Both the position numbers and the translations under genes were made by a program. From positions 1-6,341 of the forward strand of contig JAJYGB010000404.1 of the NCBI GenBank assembly GCA_021785235.1: DNA of 6,341 bases, in the 5' to 3' direction. Below the pieces are notes generated by a model. It worked only from the letters and a program-made list of their open reading frames with translations, was not told the origin of the DNA and made no database searches. The DNA comes from Bacteroidota bacterium (GTDB lineage: Bacteria > Bacteroidota > Kryptoniia > Kryptoniales > JAKASW01). This document shows positions 5,678 through 6,341 of this stretch, in pieces. Positions within the stretch are counted from its first letter, which is position 1. Every line of letters starts with the position of its first letter.

Positions 5678-6341
5678 CCCCCGACCTCAGAGTACGAATA
5701 GGCGGGTTGGAGTTGAAGAATCCGCTCATGACCGCTTCAGGTACGTGCGGCTACGGTGACGAGCTGACTGACTATTTCGACATCTCGATGCTTGGTGCGG
5801 TAGTCTCCAAATCCCTGACACTGAAACCGAAAGTCGGCAACGAACCGCCACGCGTGACCGAGGTTTCGTGCGGGATGTTGAACTCCATCGGTCTTGCCAA
5901 CATAGGGGTACAGAAGTTTATTTCGGAGAAAATACCGAGACTGAACAAGCTTGGCGCCCAGATCATTGCAAATATTGCGGCCAAGAGGGTCGAGGACTAT
6001 GTCTCTCTGGCAGCGGCGCTCGCCGGGAACGACTCAGTCCGCGGACTTGAACTGAACCTGTCATGCCCCAACGTCAAGGAGGGAGGAATCGAGTTCGGTA
6101 CCGACGTGAAGACTCTCTCGATGATTGTTAAGAGTGTTAGGAAAGTGTTCGCACGGACGCTCATTGTCAAGCTTACCCCTAATGTCACGCACATTAGTGA
6201 GTTCGCGAAGGCCGCGGAGAACGAAGGTGCAGACGCCGTGACGGTGGCAAATACCTATGTCGGCATGGCAGTGGACATATACAGCCGCAAGCCGAAGATC
6301 CACACCGTCACCGGTGGACTGTCGGGACCGGCGATCAAGCC
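5674..6341 (+). CDS. pyrD: Dihydroorotate dehydrogenase B, catalytic subunit, 3' end cut by window edge
   Basis: The first 222 codons of a class 1 dihydroorotate dehydrogenase are present, starting at an ATG that overlaps the pyrK stop. Visible landmarks: NPLMTASGT.GYG (16-28), SKSLT (45-49, with the active-site Lys46), MLNSIGLANIG (68-78), ELNLSCPNV (126-134) with Cys131 as the catalytic base, VKLTPN (165-170) and GGLSGPAIK (214-222) at the start of the FMN phosphate site. A cysteine as base marks class 1, since class 2 enzymes use serine. The linked pyrK marks it as class 1B, which uses NAD+ and not fumarate. Known role: the fourth step of pyrimidine synthesis, dihydroorotate to orotate, in the cytoplasm. 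Family members have about 300 residues, so roughly 80 are missing beyond the edge; no frameshift is seen. There is only a weak ribosome site (TTGAGAT), so expression likely relies on coupling to pyrK. Confidence 0.97.
   Translation, partial: MTPDLRVRIGGLELKNPLMTASGTCGYGDELTDYFDISMLGAVVSKSLTLKPKVGNEPPRVTEVSCGMLNSIGLANIGVQKFISEKIPRLNKLGAQIIANIAAKRVEDYVSLAAALAGNDSVRGLELNLSCPNVKEGGIEFGTDVKTLSMIVKSVRKVFARTLIVKLTPNVTHISEFAKAAENEGADAVTVANTYVGMAVDIYSRKPKIHTVTGGLSGPAIK

Overview
The window holds two divergently transcribed gene clusters separated by one regulatory spacer of about 150-175 bp at 2648-2821. It looks like chromosomal DNA of a free-living bacterium of moderate GC content. No rRNA, tRNA, CRISPR array, insertion sequence or phage gene is visible. 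The TPR lipoprotein has an N-terminal motif like those of PorW/SprE proteins (FNTYYNA) and 'PDSA.xYY' repeats, which points weakly to the Bacteroidetes/Ignavibacteria/FCB neighbourhood. This assignment is an inference and not firm.

Left cluster, minus strand, read from about 2650 down to 1: a soluble sensor histidine kinase (cNMP-binding-like, GAF, HisKA and HATPase domains), then a macro-domain protein, then a class I SAM-dependent methyltransferase cut by the window edge. The junctions are very tight: a 1-nt gap, then a 4-nt GTGA stop/start overlap. The three are almost certainly one translationally coupled transcript. No response regulator is present in the visible part.

Right cluster, plus strand, read from about 2822 to the end: a large TPR lipoprotein (690 aa from the chosen start), then pyrK (electron-transfer subunit of class 1B dihydroorotate dehydrogenase), then pyrD (catalytic subunit, cut by the window edge). 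The gaps are 3 nt between the lipoprotein gene and pyrK, and a 4-nt ATGA overlap between pyrK and pyrD. PyrK and PyrD together form the NAD-linked enzyme that oxidises dihydroorotate to orotate in pyrimidine synthesis. The lipoprotein is an unrelated envelope protein that appears to share the transcript. A perfect 9-bp inverted repeat lies at the very end of the lipoprotein gene, directly against the pyrK ribosome binding site.

I see no clear-cut new defence or mobile system. The parts most worth a second look are the kinase/macro/methyltransferase operon, the hairpin at the lipoprotein-pyrK junction, and the PorW/SprE-like lipoprotein.
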